DNA of 64,000 bases from Mycolicibacterium moriokaense (GTDB taxonomy: Bacteria; Actinomycetota; Actinomycetes; Mycobacteriales; Mycobacteriaceae), in NCBI RefSeq assembly GCF_003347205.1, contig NZ_QQBJ01000026.1:1-64000 (forward strand), given 5' to 3'. Of the stretch, positions 8,807-16,979 are shown piece by piece. The position numbers were made by a program, and so were the translations under genes. Under the pieces are notes generated by a model that did not search any database, had not been told where the DNA came from, and saw only the letters and a list, made by a program, of their open reading frames with translations. Position 1 is the first letter of the stretch. Every line of letters begins with the position of its first letter.

Positions 8807-9856
8807 CTATGTGTCGAGCCGTTTCTCGAGCAGGCCGACGGCGTCGAGATCCTCGATCGCCTGCGTGGTGCTGACCAACGCGGCCCGGCACACGTCGATG
8901 GGCTGCCACTGCGAACCCATCGCGGCCGTCGACGCCGCGGCGATCCACGAGTACACCGAGAACAGCCGATACTGCTCGTCGGCGACTCCTCGGTCGAGCG
9001 TGACGCCCTGCTGCGCCAGCGCGGCGAGGTAGCGGCCGAACAGGGCGTCCTCGTCTGCGCGCCGGCTGGCCACCGGCAGCGAGTTGCACAGGAAATACGC
9101 GACGTCGCGCACACCGGGGGCGCGGCCCGCGACGGCCCAGTCGTAGAAACCGGTGCGGCCGGCATCGACGAACATGTTGCCGCTGTGGGTGTCTCCGTGG
9201 ATCAGCGTCCGGTCGCCCTCGTTGAACAGCGCGACGATGTCAAGTGAGCGTTTGGCATAAAGCTCGCCGAGGCGCCGGAAGACCGGCGGCATGTCGTCGG
9301 CGAACTGCTCCACGGCCGACACGATGAACTGCGCTCGGCGCTGGGCGATTTCGGGGTCCTGCGGCTTGTTTCGCATCCCCGACGGCGTGCGCAGCCAACC
9401 GAGTTCGCGACCGTGGTAGGTGGCGTGCAGCACCGCGAGCTCGTCCATCGCCGAGGCCGCGACCTCGCCGATGTCGGGATCCGTCGGCGTGACGAACCGG
9501 CAGCCCGAAGCCTCGAGGTCTTCGAGCACCATGACGAAGCCGCCATCGGACGCGTCGTAGTCGGAGTGCCACACGTGCGGCGCCCGAACCGGAAGTTGAT
9601 CGCCGACCTCGGCGTACAACCGGGCCTCGGCGACACCGAGGCCGATCTGCCGCAGGAACTTTCGCTGCTCGGGCACGAACGGCTCGAGCTTGACGAACAC
9701 GGTTTCGGGCAGCGACGAGGACGCCGTCAGCCCGATGCGGGCCCTGCCGGTGGTGCCGGAATGCGCGTCTAGGATCTCGACGCCGGCCACCGGTTCGCCG
9801 AGGACCTCGGTGAACCAGTCGGCGGTGAGCTCGTCGGTGGACGACGGAATCGTCAT
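8807..9856 (-). CDS. Phosphotransferase family protein (paralogue of 4193-5308)
   Basis: A 349-residue APH-fold kinase-like protein. Motifs include GRARIGLT (nucleotide loop), GGFVMVLEDLEASGCRF, the catalytic LIHGDTHSGNMFVD and metal-binding FYDWAVAGRAPGVRDVAYF. It shares FVLVLEDL/FVMVLEDL and general layout with 4193-5308, so the two are paralogues. It starts MTIPSSTDELTADWF and overlaps the upstream TetR gene by 4 nt (ATGA), giving a TetR-kinase operon. Substrate unknown. Confidence 0.82.
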   Translation of the reverse strand: MTIPSSTDELTADWFTEVLGEPVAGVEILDAHSGTTGRARIGLTASSSLPETVFVKLEPFVPEQRKFLRQIGLGVAEARLYAEVGDQLPVRAPHVWHSDYDASDGGFVMVLEDLEASGCRFVTPTDPDIGEVAASAMDELAVLHATYHGRELGWLRTPSGMRNKPQDPEIAQRRAQFIVSAVEQFADDMPPVFRRLGELYAKRSLDIVALFNEGDRTLIHGDTHSGNMFVDAGRTGFYDWAVAGRAPGVRDVAYFLCNSLPVASRRADEDALFGRYLAALAQQGVTLDRGVADEQYRLFSVYSWIAAASTAAMGSQWQPIDVCRAALVSTTQAIEDLDAVGLLEKRLDT

Positions 9857-10389
9857 GGGGCCTTCACACCCGCGGCGTGCCGAAGCTGGGTCAGGAACTG
9901 GTCGTCGTCATCGCTGCGCACCAGGTAGTGCGACACCGCCACGCGGACGGCCGTCGCCACCGCCAGCGCCGCGTCCGGGCCTTCGGCCAGCCGCTCCAGC
10001 CGGGTGCGCATCAACGGAATCACCCGCGACAGCCGCTTGATCACCTGCGCGGGCTCGATGTCGATCATTCGCAGTCCCGGATAGGAATGCTGATGCTCGA
10101 CGATCACGCGCAGGGCGGCGTCGAGCTTGTCGGCGGCGGGCAGCCCGGCGGTGGCCTCGGCCACCGCCTTCTCGTAGAACTGCCGCTCCCAGACGACGAA
10201 GGCGTCGAGCAGATCCCGCTTGGAGGCGAACCAGCGGTACAGGGTGGGTCGCGACACCCCCGCCTGCAGCGCGACCTCGGACAGGCTCAGCTTCGTCATG
10301 CCGTGTCGGCCCAGCACCTCGGCGGTCGCGGCCAGGATGCGCTGCCGCGTCGAGTTGTCGTCCTCGACGATTGCACGCTCCATCGGCAT
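9853..10389 (-). CDS. TetR-family transcriptional regulator (paralogue 2)
   Basis: A TetR regulator of 178 residues with helix-turn-helix LSLSEVALQAGVSRPTLYRWFASK, almost identical to that of the TetR at 3590-4147, and C-terminal SHYLVRSDDDDQFLTQLRH. The start is taken as MPMERA (10389); MERA at 10383 is an alternative. The start codon lies only 3 nt from the end of a promoter-like box (10392-10421) that faces the divergent P450 operon. This regulator is therefore a prime candidate to bind that element. It overlaps the downstream kinase gene. Confidence 0.88.
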   Translation of the reverse strand: MPMERAIVEDDNSTRQRILAATAEVLGRHGMTKLSLSEVALQAGVSRPTLYRWFASKRDLLDAFVVWERQFYEKAVAEATAGLPAADKLDAALRVIVEHQHSYPGLRMIDIEPAQVIKRLSRVIPLMRTRLERLAEGPDAALAVATAVRVAVSHYLVRSDDDDQFLTQLRHAAGVKAP

Positions 10390-10391
10390 AG

Positions 10392-10421
10392 CTTTACAAA
10401 TTTGCGCCCAAATGTCACGCT
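10392..10421 (+). promoter_or_regulatory. Repeated promoter-like element, copy 3
   Basis: CTTTACA, 14 nt, TGTCACGCT, an exact consensus copy in the gap between the divergent TetR (start 10389) and P450 (GTG at 10429). The P450 start codon is 7 nt downstream, predicting a leaderless or near-leaderless mRNA. Confidence 0.7.
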
Positions 10422-10428
10422 GTTGGCC

Positions 10429-11682
10429 GTGACAGCAGCTCCGGTGCAGGCCCGCGAACACAGTCCGGTCGATATCACGTCACACGACTTCTGGGAGCAG
10501 CCCTTTGCGGTGCGTGACGAGACGTTCGCGCGGTTGCGTGCCGCCGACGGGCTCAGTTGGCACCCGCCGCTGCCGTCGATGTTCGGAATCGAGGAGCCCG
10601 GGTTCTGGGCGTTGACCCGGCGCGCCGACATCGCGTTCGTCAGCCAGCACCCGGAACTGTTCACCTCCGCCGAGGGTGTCGCGCTGAACCCGATGCCCGC
10701 GGAGATCCAGCGCTTCGCGTCGTTCTTCCTGGCCATGGACCCGCCGCAGCACACCGTCTACCGGCGGCTGATCAGTTCGGCGTTCACGCCGCGGAACGTC
10801 CGCCAGATCGAGGAGCAGATCCACCGCAACGCGGTCAGCATCGTCGACGATCTCGTCGGCGCGGGCGACATCGACTTCGTCGCCGCGTGTTCGGCCCGGC
10901 TGCCGATGCTGACGATCATGGACATGCTCGGTGTGCCCGCCGCCGATCAGTCGGCGGTTGCCTACGCCGCCGAGAAGCTGTTCGGCATGAGCGACGAAGA
11001 GTACAGCACCCCCGAGGAGCAGGCCGACGATCCGGCCGCACAGATCATGCTGCTGAACAACACCGGGGTGGAGCTCGCGCAGTTCCGCCGCAAGAACCCC
11101 GGTGACGACTTGATGACCAGCATCGTCAACGCAGAGGTGGACGGGCACCGCCTGACCGACGAGGAGATCGGCGCGTTTCTGATCCTGCTGGCGTCGGCGG
11201 GCAACGACACCACCAAGCAGAGCACCACGCACGCGATGATGGCGCTGGTGGCCAACCCCGCTCAGCGCGAGTGGCTGATGGCCGACTTCGACAACCGGAT
11301 CGGGACCGCGATCGAGGAGTTCGTGCGGTGGTCGTCGCCGGTCTTGCAGTTCGCTCGGTTCGCGGTGCAGGACACCGAGATCAACGGTCAGCCGGTTGCC
11401 GCCGGTGACAAGGTCGGCCTGTTCTACTGCTCAGCCAACCGGGACGAAGCGGTCTTCGACGACCCGGGCGCATTCGACCTGGCCCGCTCGCCGAATCCGC
11501 ATCTCGGCTTCGGCGGCGGCGGCCCCCACTTCTGCCTGGGCAACCAGCTGGCCAAGGCCGAGCTGCGAAACCTCTTCCGCGAGTTGCTGACTAGGCTGAA
11601 GACCGTCGAGGTCGGTGAGCCCGACCTGCTGTACAGCAGTTTCGTCCACGGCGTCAAACGCCTGCCGGCCCAAGTTCAGTAG
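10429..11682 (+). CDS. Cytochrome P450
   Basis: A 417-residue P450. The I-helix is LASAGNDTTKQ (AGNDTT at 257-262), the K-helix ExxR is EEFVR (297-300), and the haem loop FGGGGPHFCLGNQLAKAE places the haem-ligating cysteine at 369. The early FWEQPFAVRDETFARLR resembles mycobacterial P450s of the sterol/alkyl-hydroxylating clans (CYP124/125/142-like), but the subfamily is uncertain. The GTG start fits the promoter-like box just upstream. It is first in a run of five co-directional genes, with a ferredoxin gene 8 nt downstream as probable electron donor. Confidence 0.92.
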   Translation: MTAAPVQAREHSPVDITSHDFWEQPFAVRDETFARLRAADGLSWHPPLPSMFGIEEPGFWALTRRADIAFVSQHPELFTSAEGVALNPMPAEIQRFASFFLAMDPPQHTVYRRLISSAFTPRNVRQIEEQIHRNAVSIVDDLVGAGDIDFVAACSARLPMLTIMDMLGVPAADQSAVAYAAEKLFGMSDEEYSTPEEQADDPAAQIMLLNNTGVELAQFRRKNPGDDLMTSIVNAEVDGHRLTDEEIGAFLILLASAGNDTTKQSTTHAMMALVANPAQREWLMADFDNRIGTAIEEFVRWSSPVLQFARFAVQDTEINGQPVAAGDKVGLFYCSANRDEAVFDDPGAFDLARSPNPHLGFGGGGPHFCLGNQLAKAELRNLFRELLTRLKTVEVGEPDLLYSSFVHGVKRLPAQVQ

Positions 11683-11690
11683 GAGTGAGG

Positions 11691-11882
11691 ATGCGAGTCG
11701 AAGTCGATCTCGACAAGTGCACCGGACACGGGATCTGCGAGTCGATCGCCGAGGACGTGTTCGAGGTCCAGGACGACGGCACAGTTCACATCGAGGGGAA
11801 CGAACGCCCGGAATCCGACCGGAAGCGGATGGCCCAGGCGGTCACGCAGTGCCCCGCGGCGGCGCTGCGCTTGGTGGACTAG
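11691..11882 (+). CDS. Ferredoxin (P450-associated, 3Fe-4S type)
   Basis: A small acidic protein of 63 residues starting MRVEVDLDKCTGHGICESIAEDVFEV and ending QCPAAALRLVD. The cluster motif is Cys-x2-His-x2-Cys with a distal Cys-Pro: a histidine replaces the usual second cysteine, as in the mycobacterial ferredoxins that serve P450s, so a 3Fe-4S (or altered 4Fe-4S) cluster is likely. ATG 11691 follows AGGAGTGAGG; a GTG six bases upstream is possible but overlaps that site. It lies between two P450 genes and probably serves both. No ferredoxin reductase is present in the window. Confidence 0.9.
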   Translation: MRVEVDLDKCTGHGICESIAEDVFEVQDDGTVHIEGNERPESDRKRMAQAVTQCPAAALRLVD

Positions 11883-11886
11883 CTTC

Positions 11887-13113
11887 ATGGCGCACCAGGC
11901 GGTGTCCCAACCGCCCAGCCTCGCCTTCGACACCGCGGATCCGGAGTTCGTCAGAAACCCGTGGCCGCGATACGAGGAGATCCGCGGCCTCGGCGGGCTG
12001 GTGTACAACGAGCGGGTGCGGCGCTGGATGGTCAGCGACTTCGATGCCGTCAAGCAAATCCTCTCGGCCCCAGAATGTTTCGGCTCTGAACGGGGGCTGA
12101 TCGAGCAGGCCGCCCTGTTCGGCGGCCCGACGATGGAGTTCTACGACAGCCCGCATCACGATGGCATCCGCAACATCTGGGCAGGCGACTTCCGAGCCAG
12201 GACGCTGCAGGCGCTGCGGCCACGAGTCACCGACATCGTCCGCCGCAGGCTTGCCCCGGTAGCCGATCGGCTGCGTGCCGGCCACACCGTCGAGTTGGTC
12301 TCAGAGCTCACCCGCGGCATTCCCACGCAGGTCATCGCGGACATGCTCGGTGTCGAACCGGGCATGGTCGACCAGTTCACCGAGTGGAGCGATGCGATCG
12401 GTGCGTCGGCCGAGGGCTACACCAGCCCGGGCGAGAAAGGCCGGGAGCTGATCGAAATCGGCAAGCGGGCCACCGCCGGGCTCAACGACTACCTCCGGAC
12501 GCAGATCGGTGTGCGCCGCTGCCAGGCAGAGGCCGGACAAGACCTGATCACCACGATGGTGCGCGCCGATTACGCGTGTTCCCACATGACCGACCAGGAG
12601 ATCGTCGCGAACAACACCCAATTGGTGTTCGCGGGCAACGAAACGACGGCCAAGCTTTTGGCGCAGATCGTGGTGACCCTGGCGGCGCATCCGGACCAAC
12701 GACGCGCCATCTCCGCGGACCGTTCCCTGATCCCCGCCGCGGTCGAGGAGGTCCACCGGCACGAGACGATCTCGCATTCGATCTTCCGCGATGTCGTCGG
12801 GGAGCCTGCGACGGTGGGCGGTGTCGAGATCCCGGTCGACGAGCGGATCACGCTGCTGCTCGGCGCGGCCAACCGGGACCCCCAGCGGTGGGATCGGCCC
12901 GACGAGTTCGACGTGTTCCGTAAGAAGCTGTCCCACATCGGCTTTGCCTTCGGCCTGCACAGCTGCCTCGGAATGAATCTGGCCCGGCTGGAGGCGCAGA
13001 TCTTCCTGGAGGAATGGGTCGACGCCGTGCCGGACTGGGACGTCGGCCGTCCCGTCGACTACGGGACCAACTACGGGGTGCGCGGTCCCGGCAGGGTGAT
13101 GGTGACGGTATGA
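11887..13113 (+). CDS. Cytochrome P450
   Basis: A 408-residue P450. The I-helix has VFAGNETTAKLL (AGNETT 249-254), ExxR is EEVHR (288-291), and the haem loop FAFGLHSCLGMNLARLE gives ligand Cys360. The C-helix region EFYDSPHHDGIRNIW differs from the common HxxxR wording, suggesting a less typical subfamily. It begins 5 nt after the ferredoxin stop and overlaps the next gene by 4 nt (ATGA), so it belongs to one operon with the upstream P450 and ferredoxin. Confidence 0.92.
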   Translation: MAHQAVSQPPSLAFDTADPEFVRNPWPRYEEIRGLGGLVYNERVRRWMVSDFDAVKQILSAPECFGSERGLIEQAALFGGPTMEFYDSPHHDGIRNIWAGDFRARTLQALRPRVTDIVRRRLAPVADRLRAGHTVELVSELTRGIPTQVIADMLGVEPGMVDQFTEWSDAIGASAEGYTSPGEKGRELIEIGKRATAGLNDYLRTQIGVRRCQAEAGQDLITTMVRADYACSHMTDQEIVANNTQLVFAGNETTAKLLAQIVVTLAAHPDQRRAISADRSLIPAAVEEVHRHETISHSIFRDVVGEPATVGGVEIPVDERITLLLGAANRDPQRWDRPDEFDVFRKKLSHIGFAFGLHSCLGMNLARLEAQIFLEEWVDAVPDWDVGRPVDYGTNYGVRGPGRVMVTV

Positions 13114-14024
13114 CGGTGGACTTCAAGAAGTTGGGCGCTGCGCTGTCGAACTGGGGCCGGTGGGGTCCGGACGATCAGATCGGCACGCTGAATCACGTCA
13201 CCAGCCAACACATCAGGGCAGCGGCCGCGGAGGTGCGCTCCGGCAAGGTCTTCCAGCTTTCCATCCCCGTCGGCAAGGACGGGCCGCAGAGCGGCATGGG
13301 CGGCCGCGTCAACCCTGTGCACCTGATGTCGATGGGGCCCACCGACTGGGAGCCTCACGGCCTGCAGGTCGCCGACGACTGGATCATGATGCCGCTGCAA
13401 TCCGGCACGCAGTGGGATGCCCTGTCACACGTGGCATATGACGGCAAGCTGTACAACGGCTATTCGACCGACGAGGTCGGCGCCCGGTTCGGCGCGCGAC
13501 AACTTGCCGTCGACGCCTACACCGACCGGATCGTCGGTAGGGGAGTGCTGCTGGACATCGCGCGCCTACACGGTGTCGAGTGGCTCGACGGCGGCACAGC
13601 GATCACGCCGAGGGACCTCGAGGCCGCCGAGGCCGCCCAGGGCGTCACGGTCGGCGAGGCCGACTTCCTGCTGTTTCGCACCGGTTGGCGGCAGCGACTG
13701 TTGGCGCGGGGCCGTGACGGGTGGATGACCACCGAGCCGGGCCTCGGAATCGACTGTCTGCGTTGGCTTCACGATCGCAGCGTCGCGGCGGTCGGCTCCG
13801 ACAACTGGGCCATCGAAGTGATGCCCAGCGAGACCGGCGACCTGTTGCCGTTGCACTGCATTCTGATCCGGGACATGGGCATGCCGCTTGCCGAGATCCT
13901 CGATCTCGACGCGCTGGCCGCCGACTGCGCCGCGGATGACCAGTGGAGCTTCATGTTCGTGGCCCCGCCGCTGCACATCAGCAACGCGGTCGGGTCGCCG
14001 ACCACACCCATCGCGATCAAATGA
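13110..14024 (+). CDS. Cyclase/kynurenine-formamidase-like metal hydrolase
   Basis: A 304-residue protein of the cyclase family (PF04199). It opens NWGRWGPDDQIGTLNHVT, typical of the long bacterial branch. The metal-site motif HxGTHxDxxxH appears as QSGTQWDALSHV, with glutamine at the first histidine of the GTH step. Relatives hydrolyse amide, lactone or cyclic dione bonds with Zn or Mn. It overlaps both neighbours by 4 nt (ATGA), so it acts in the same pathway as the two P450s; opening a ring or lactone is a reasonable guess. Confidence 0.82.
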   Translation: MTVDFKKLGAALSNWGRWGPDDQIGTLNHVTSQHIRAAAAEVRSGKVFQLSIPVGKDGPQSGMGGRVNPVHLMSMGPTDWEPHGLQVADDWIMMPLQSGTQWDALSHVAYDGKLYNGYSTDEVGARFGARQLAVDAYTDRIVGRGVLLDIARLHGVEWLDGGTAITPRDLEAAEAAQGVTVGEADFLLFRTGWRQRLLARGRDGWMTTEPGLGIDCLRWLHDRSVAAVGSDNWAIEVMPSETGDLLPLHCILIRDMGMPLAEILDLDALAADCAADDQWSFMFVAPPLHISNAVGSPTTPIAIK

Positions 14025-15211
14025 GCCCTGCTTTTCAGTACCGGCTGAGAACGCGCACACCTCTGGTGAGCGTCGACGACTACAGGACCGCCGCAAGGCG
14101 GGCGCTGCCCGCGATGGTGTGGGCCTACCTGGACGGCGGTGCCGAGGATGAACGAACGTTGCGTGCCAACAGGGCCGCGTTCTCGGACTGGTCTCTGCGC
14201 CAACGCGTCCTGACGGGTCATAAGGATGTCGACACCACGGTGACGATCGGTGGCGAGACGCTGGCGGTCCCGATTGTTCTGGCGCCGACCGGACTGACCG
14301 GCTTGGCGCACTGGTCCGGTGAGCTCGGGGCCGCGCGGGCCGCGGAGGCCGCAGGCACCCGGCTGACGCTGTCGACGGCGTCGTCGTACTCCATCGAGGA
14401 GGTGGCCGACGGCACCGAACGCGATCATTGGTTCCAGCTGTACCCGTGGGGAGACCGAAGCGCTCCCGGGTCGTCATTCGTGGATTCGATGCTGGACCGC
14501 GCCCGCGACGCCGGCTACCGGACGTTGGTGGTCACCGTCGATGTGCCGGTGCAGGGCAACCGAACCGGCGAGCGCCGCACCGGCATGGGCCACCCGCCGA
14601 TCCTGACGCCGCGCCGCATGGTGGACGCCGCGATCCGTCCCGCCTGGTGGTACGGGCTGCTTCGGCACAAGCGAATGACGATGCGCAACATCACGCATAC
14701 CCCTGGTGCGAAAGGCGCGGTCCAGTCGGTGGCCATCCAGAGCCGACAGATCAGGCCCGATCTGACGTGGCGCGAGGTGGCGTCGCTGCGCGAGCGCTGG
14801 GACGGTCCGTTCGTGGTCAAAGGTGTGCTGGACGTCGGCGACGCGGTGCACGCCGTGGATGACGTGGGGGCCACCGGCATCGTCGTGTCGAATCACGGTG
14901 GGCGCCAACTCAACGGCGCGATCGCATCGTTGCGCGCGCTTCCCGCTGTTGCCGACGCGGTGAGCGACCGCGCCACTGTGCTGTTGGACAGCGGGGTGCG
15001 CTCGGGTTCCGATGTGGTGACCGCACTCGCCCTCGGCGCTGACGCCGTGATGGTCGGCAGGCCCTACATCTATGGTCTGGCGGTGGCGGGCGGTGCCGGC
15101 GTCACGGCGGTGCTCGACATCCTGGCCGGCGAGATGCGTCAGACGCTGACGCTGATGGGCGTCGCGTCGGTATCCGACCTCACCGGCGACGACGTGCTGG
15201 CCGCGAAGTGA
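14021..15211 (+). CDS. FMN-dependent alpha-hydroxy-acid oxidase/dehydrogenase
   Basis: A 396-residue TIM-barrel flavoprotein of the glycolate oxidase / lactate dehydrogenase / mandelate dehydrogenase family. FMN-binding APTGLTGLAHW and the catalytic histidine in VVSNHGGRQLNGA are clear, followed by DSGVRSGSDVVTALALGADAVMVGRP (phosphate binding). It oxidises a 2-hydroxy acid to the 2-oxo acid. The basic, tryptophan-rich loop RPAWWYGLLRHKRMTMRN in the middle may contact a membrane, as in mandelate dehydrogenase. It is the last gene of the operon and is followed by a long hairpin. Confidence 0.88.
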   Translation: MSPAFQYRLRTRTPLVSVDDYRTAARRALPAMVWAYLDGGAEDERTLRANRAAFSDWSLRQRVLTGHKDVDTTVTIGGETLAVPIVLAPTGLTGLAHWSGELGAARAAEAAGTRLTLSTASSYSIEEVADGTERDHWFQLYPWGDRSAPGSSFVDSMLDRARDAGYRTLVVTVDVPVQGNRTGERRTGMGHPPILTPRRMVDAAIRPAWWYGLLRHKRMTMRNITHTPGAKGAVQSVAIQSRQIRPDLTWREVASLRERWDGPFVVKGVLDVGDAVHAVDDVGATGIVVSNHGGRQLNGAIASLRALPAVADAVSDRATVLLDSGVRSGSDVVTALALGADAVMVGRPYIYGLAVAGGAGVTAVLDILAGEMRQTLTLMGVASVSDLTGDDVLAAK

Positions 15212-15227
15212 ATTACCCGACGAACTG

Positions 15228-15289
15228 CATCGAGTCTGCTGACAGATCGCGAAATCAGCGCAAGTCGCGATCTGTCCGCAGACTCGATG
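15228..15289. terminator. Long hairpin between convergent genes
   Basis: CATCGAGTCTGC pairs with GCAGACTCGATG, and GACAGATCGCGA pairs with TCGCGATCTGTC, around a loop of about 12 nt. It sits in the 94-nt gap between the convergent FMN oxidase and thioesterase genes, so it most likely terminates both. It also resembles the short palindromic intergenic repeats near 59.3 and 60.2 kb in its AGAC and TCGCG blocks. Confidence 0.7.
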
Positions 15290-15305
15290 GGTTGGGTCAT
15301 GCGGG

Positions 15306-16121
15306 TCAACGGCCGGGCATCGGCCGCACCAGCACCGACTGCTGGATGGCGCCGACCGCGCCGGACTCGTCGAACAACGTTCCGATCGTCGTTCCGATGC
15401 CGTCGGGGCCGTAGCTGGTCTCCGCGCGGACGCCGATCCACTCGCCGTCGGGGATCCGGTGCACGTGCACCACCAGGTCGGTGTTCATGAACATCCATTT
15501 CCTGATGTCGAGCTTCGTCCCGATGCCGTTGGCGTCGTCGGCCACCGCGAACAGCCGCTCGAGCGCGGTCATGCTCTCGCCGGTGACCAGATCGACCTCC
15601 GGTCTGATCCACGACTCTCCCGGCCCGTCGGTCAACGGTTCGGTCAGCCACCGCCAGTCCAGGCTGTGTACGTAGTTGCGATCCCAGTCCTTCTTGAGGT
15701 CTCGGCTGCGCGCCTGCGCGACGGGTCGCAGCGGCGGCGCGGGTGTGTGCGCGACTGCGGTGGTGTCGAGTTTCTGCAGCCGCCAGCCACTGGCCCTGGC
15801 CACCGGGCGTGGGTTGCCGTCGGGGCCCAATGCCAGCATCTCGGCGCTGATCAGCTCGATCTGCTTACCGGAGCGCTCGCGGCGGGCACGCACCCATAGA
15901 TCGCCTTCGGCGGGCACCGGTCCCAACAGATCCACCAGCACCCGGCTCAGCCGCGTGTCGTCGCGAGCCTCGCACCGCTCCAGCGCGCGCACCAACAGCG
16001 CCGATACGGGTGCGCCGTGCTGGATCGCCGCCGACCACGTGCTGCGCACCAGATCGGTCGCGACGAACTTCTCGCCGTTGGCGTCTGCGGGGTCGATCAA
16101 CTCGTAATACGAATCGGTCAT
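15306..16121 (-). CDS. Acyl-CoA thioesterase (TesB-like double hot-dog)
   Basis: A 271-residue protein with the TesB-like thioesterase layout. The N-terminal hot-dog holds NGEKFVATDLVRSTWSAAIQHGAPVSALLVRALER, and the C-terminal one holds RKWMFMNTDLVVHVHRIPDGEWIGVRAETSYGPDGIGTTIGTLFDESGAVGAIQQSVLVRP. It probably hydrolyses acyl-CoA esters in the cytoplasm. The start overlaps the stop of the SMP-30 gene by 4 nt (ATGA), so the two are co-translated. It is convergent with the FMN oxidase operon across a hairpin. Confidence 0.82.
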   Translation of the reverse strand: MTDSYYELIDPADANGEKFVATDLVRSTWSAAIQHGAPVSALLVRALERCEARDDTRLSRVLVDLLGPVPAEGDLWVRARRERSGKQIELISAEMLALGPDGNPRPVARASGWRLQKLDTTAVAHTPAPPLRPVAQARSRDLKKDWDRNYVHSLDWRWLTEPLTDGPGESWIRPEVDLVTGESMTALERLFAVADDANGIGTKLDIRKWMFMNTDLVVHVHRIPDGEWIGVRAETSYGPDGIGTTIGTLFDESGAVGAIQQSVLVRPMPGR

Positions 16122-16936
16122 GGCAAGCCGGCTCCAGGGATGTCGACGGTGACGGTGTCGAGGCGCGACAGTTTCGTCCCGACCAACCGTTGAGGGTAGG
16201 CCTGCGTGCTGGACAACAGGAACAGTGTGCGGCGGTCGGGCCCGCCGAGCATGCATGCGATCGCCGCCCGCCCGTCCATGTCGATGCGGTCGGTCACCTT
16301 GCCGCCCTCGGTGATTCGCTCGAACGCAGAGGCCAGTGTCATCGAAGCCCACACCCCGCCCTCGGCGTCGAGGGCGATGCCGTCGGGCGGGCCGTCGAGG
16401 CCCTCGGCGAACACGCGGCGATCGGACAGCGACCCGTCCGGGCCGATCGTGAATGTGGTCAACCGCCTGCCGACCGACTCCGCGACCACCAGGGTCGCGC
16501 CGTCCGGGGTGATGACCATCCCGTTGGGGAAGTCGAGGTTCTCCGCGACGACGGTGACCGTCGCGTCCGGATCCACCCGGGCGATGACGCCGCCCTCGAA
16601 CGCCTGGGATCCGACATAGGCGCGGCCCTGATCGTCGACGACCATGTCGCCGATGCTCGCGGGCACGACATCGGACAGGTCGACCAGCGTGTCGACGGAG
16701 TCGCCGTCATAGGTGAGCACCGTGCGGCGCTCGGTGGAGGCGATCAGCAGCGTCCCGTCCGGCCGGAAGCCGAGGCCCGCGGGGGCGTGGCCGGGCACGG
16801 CCAGCGTGGTCAGGTCGCCCTGCAGGTTGACGGTGTGCACGGCCTCGCCGAGCATGTCGGAAAACCACAGCAGGCCCTCGAACCAGCGGGGGCCCTCACC
16901 GAAGCAGAAACCTTTGGCCAGCGGGGTCAGGTCCAT
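16118..16936 (-). CDS. SMP-30/gluconolactonase/LRE-family protein
   Basis: A six-bladed beta-propeller protein of 272 residues. The hallmark start is GFCFGEGPRWFEGLLWFSDMLG, with GFRPDGTLLIAS, DIGDMVVDDQGRAYVGS, NGMVITPDGATLVVAES and DGIALDAEGGVWAS. The family includes divalent-metal lactonases, and the early Glu in GEGPRW is the usual metal ligand. In this context a lactone hydrolase for a catabolic intermediate is likely. The start at 16936 lies 7 nt from a promoter-like box facing the other way, so the two directions share a control region. Confidence 0.85.
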   Translation of the reverse strand: MDLTPLAKGFCFGEGPRWFEGLLWFSDMLGEAVHTVNLQGDLTTLAVPGHAPAGLGFRPDGTLLIASTERRTVLTYDGDSVDTLVDLSDVVPASIGDMVVDDQGRAYVGSQAFEGGVIARVDPDATVTVVAENLDFPNGMVITPDGATLVVAESVGRRLTTFTIGPDGSLSDRRVFAEGLDGPPDGIALDAEGGVWASMTLASAFERITEGGKVTDRIDMDGRAAIACMLGGPDRRTLFLLSSTQAYPQRLVGTKLSRLDTVTVDIPGAGLP

Positions 16937-16943
16937 CCCGCAC

Positions 16944-16973
16944 CTTTACAAAACACGGCATAAGTGTCACGCT
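16944..16973 (+). promoter_or_regulatory. Repeated promoter-like element, copy 4
   Basis: CTTTACA, 14 nt, TGTCACGCT, an exact consensus copy between the divergent SMP-30 gene and the seven-gene P450/BVMO operon. Six bases after the box is a GTG (16980) that opens a 9-codon ORF rather than the main gene. Confidence 0.7.
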
Positions 16974-16979
16974 CCCTAG

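Noticed and set aside
4193-9856. Aminoglycoside-resistance kinases
   Set aside because: The three APH-fold proteins lie in a catabolic island and lack features of known resistance enzymes; mycobacterial relatives are mostly linked to acyl-CoA or steroid metabolism.
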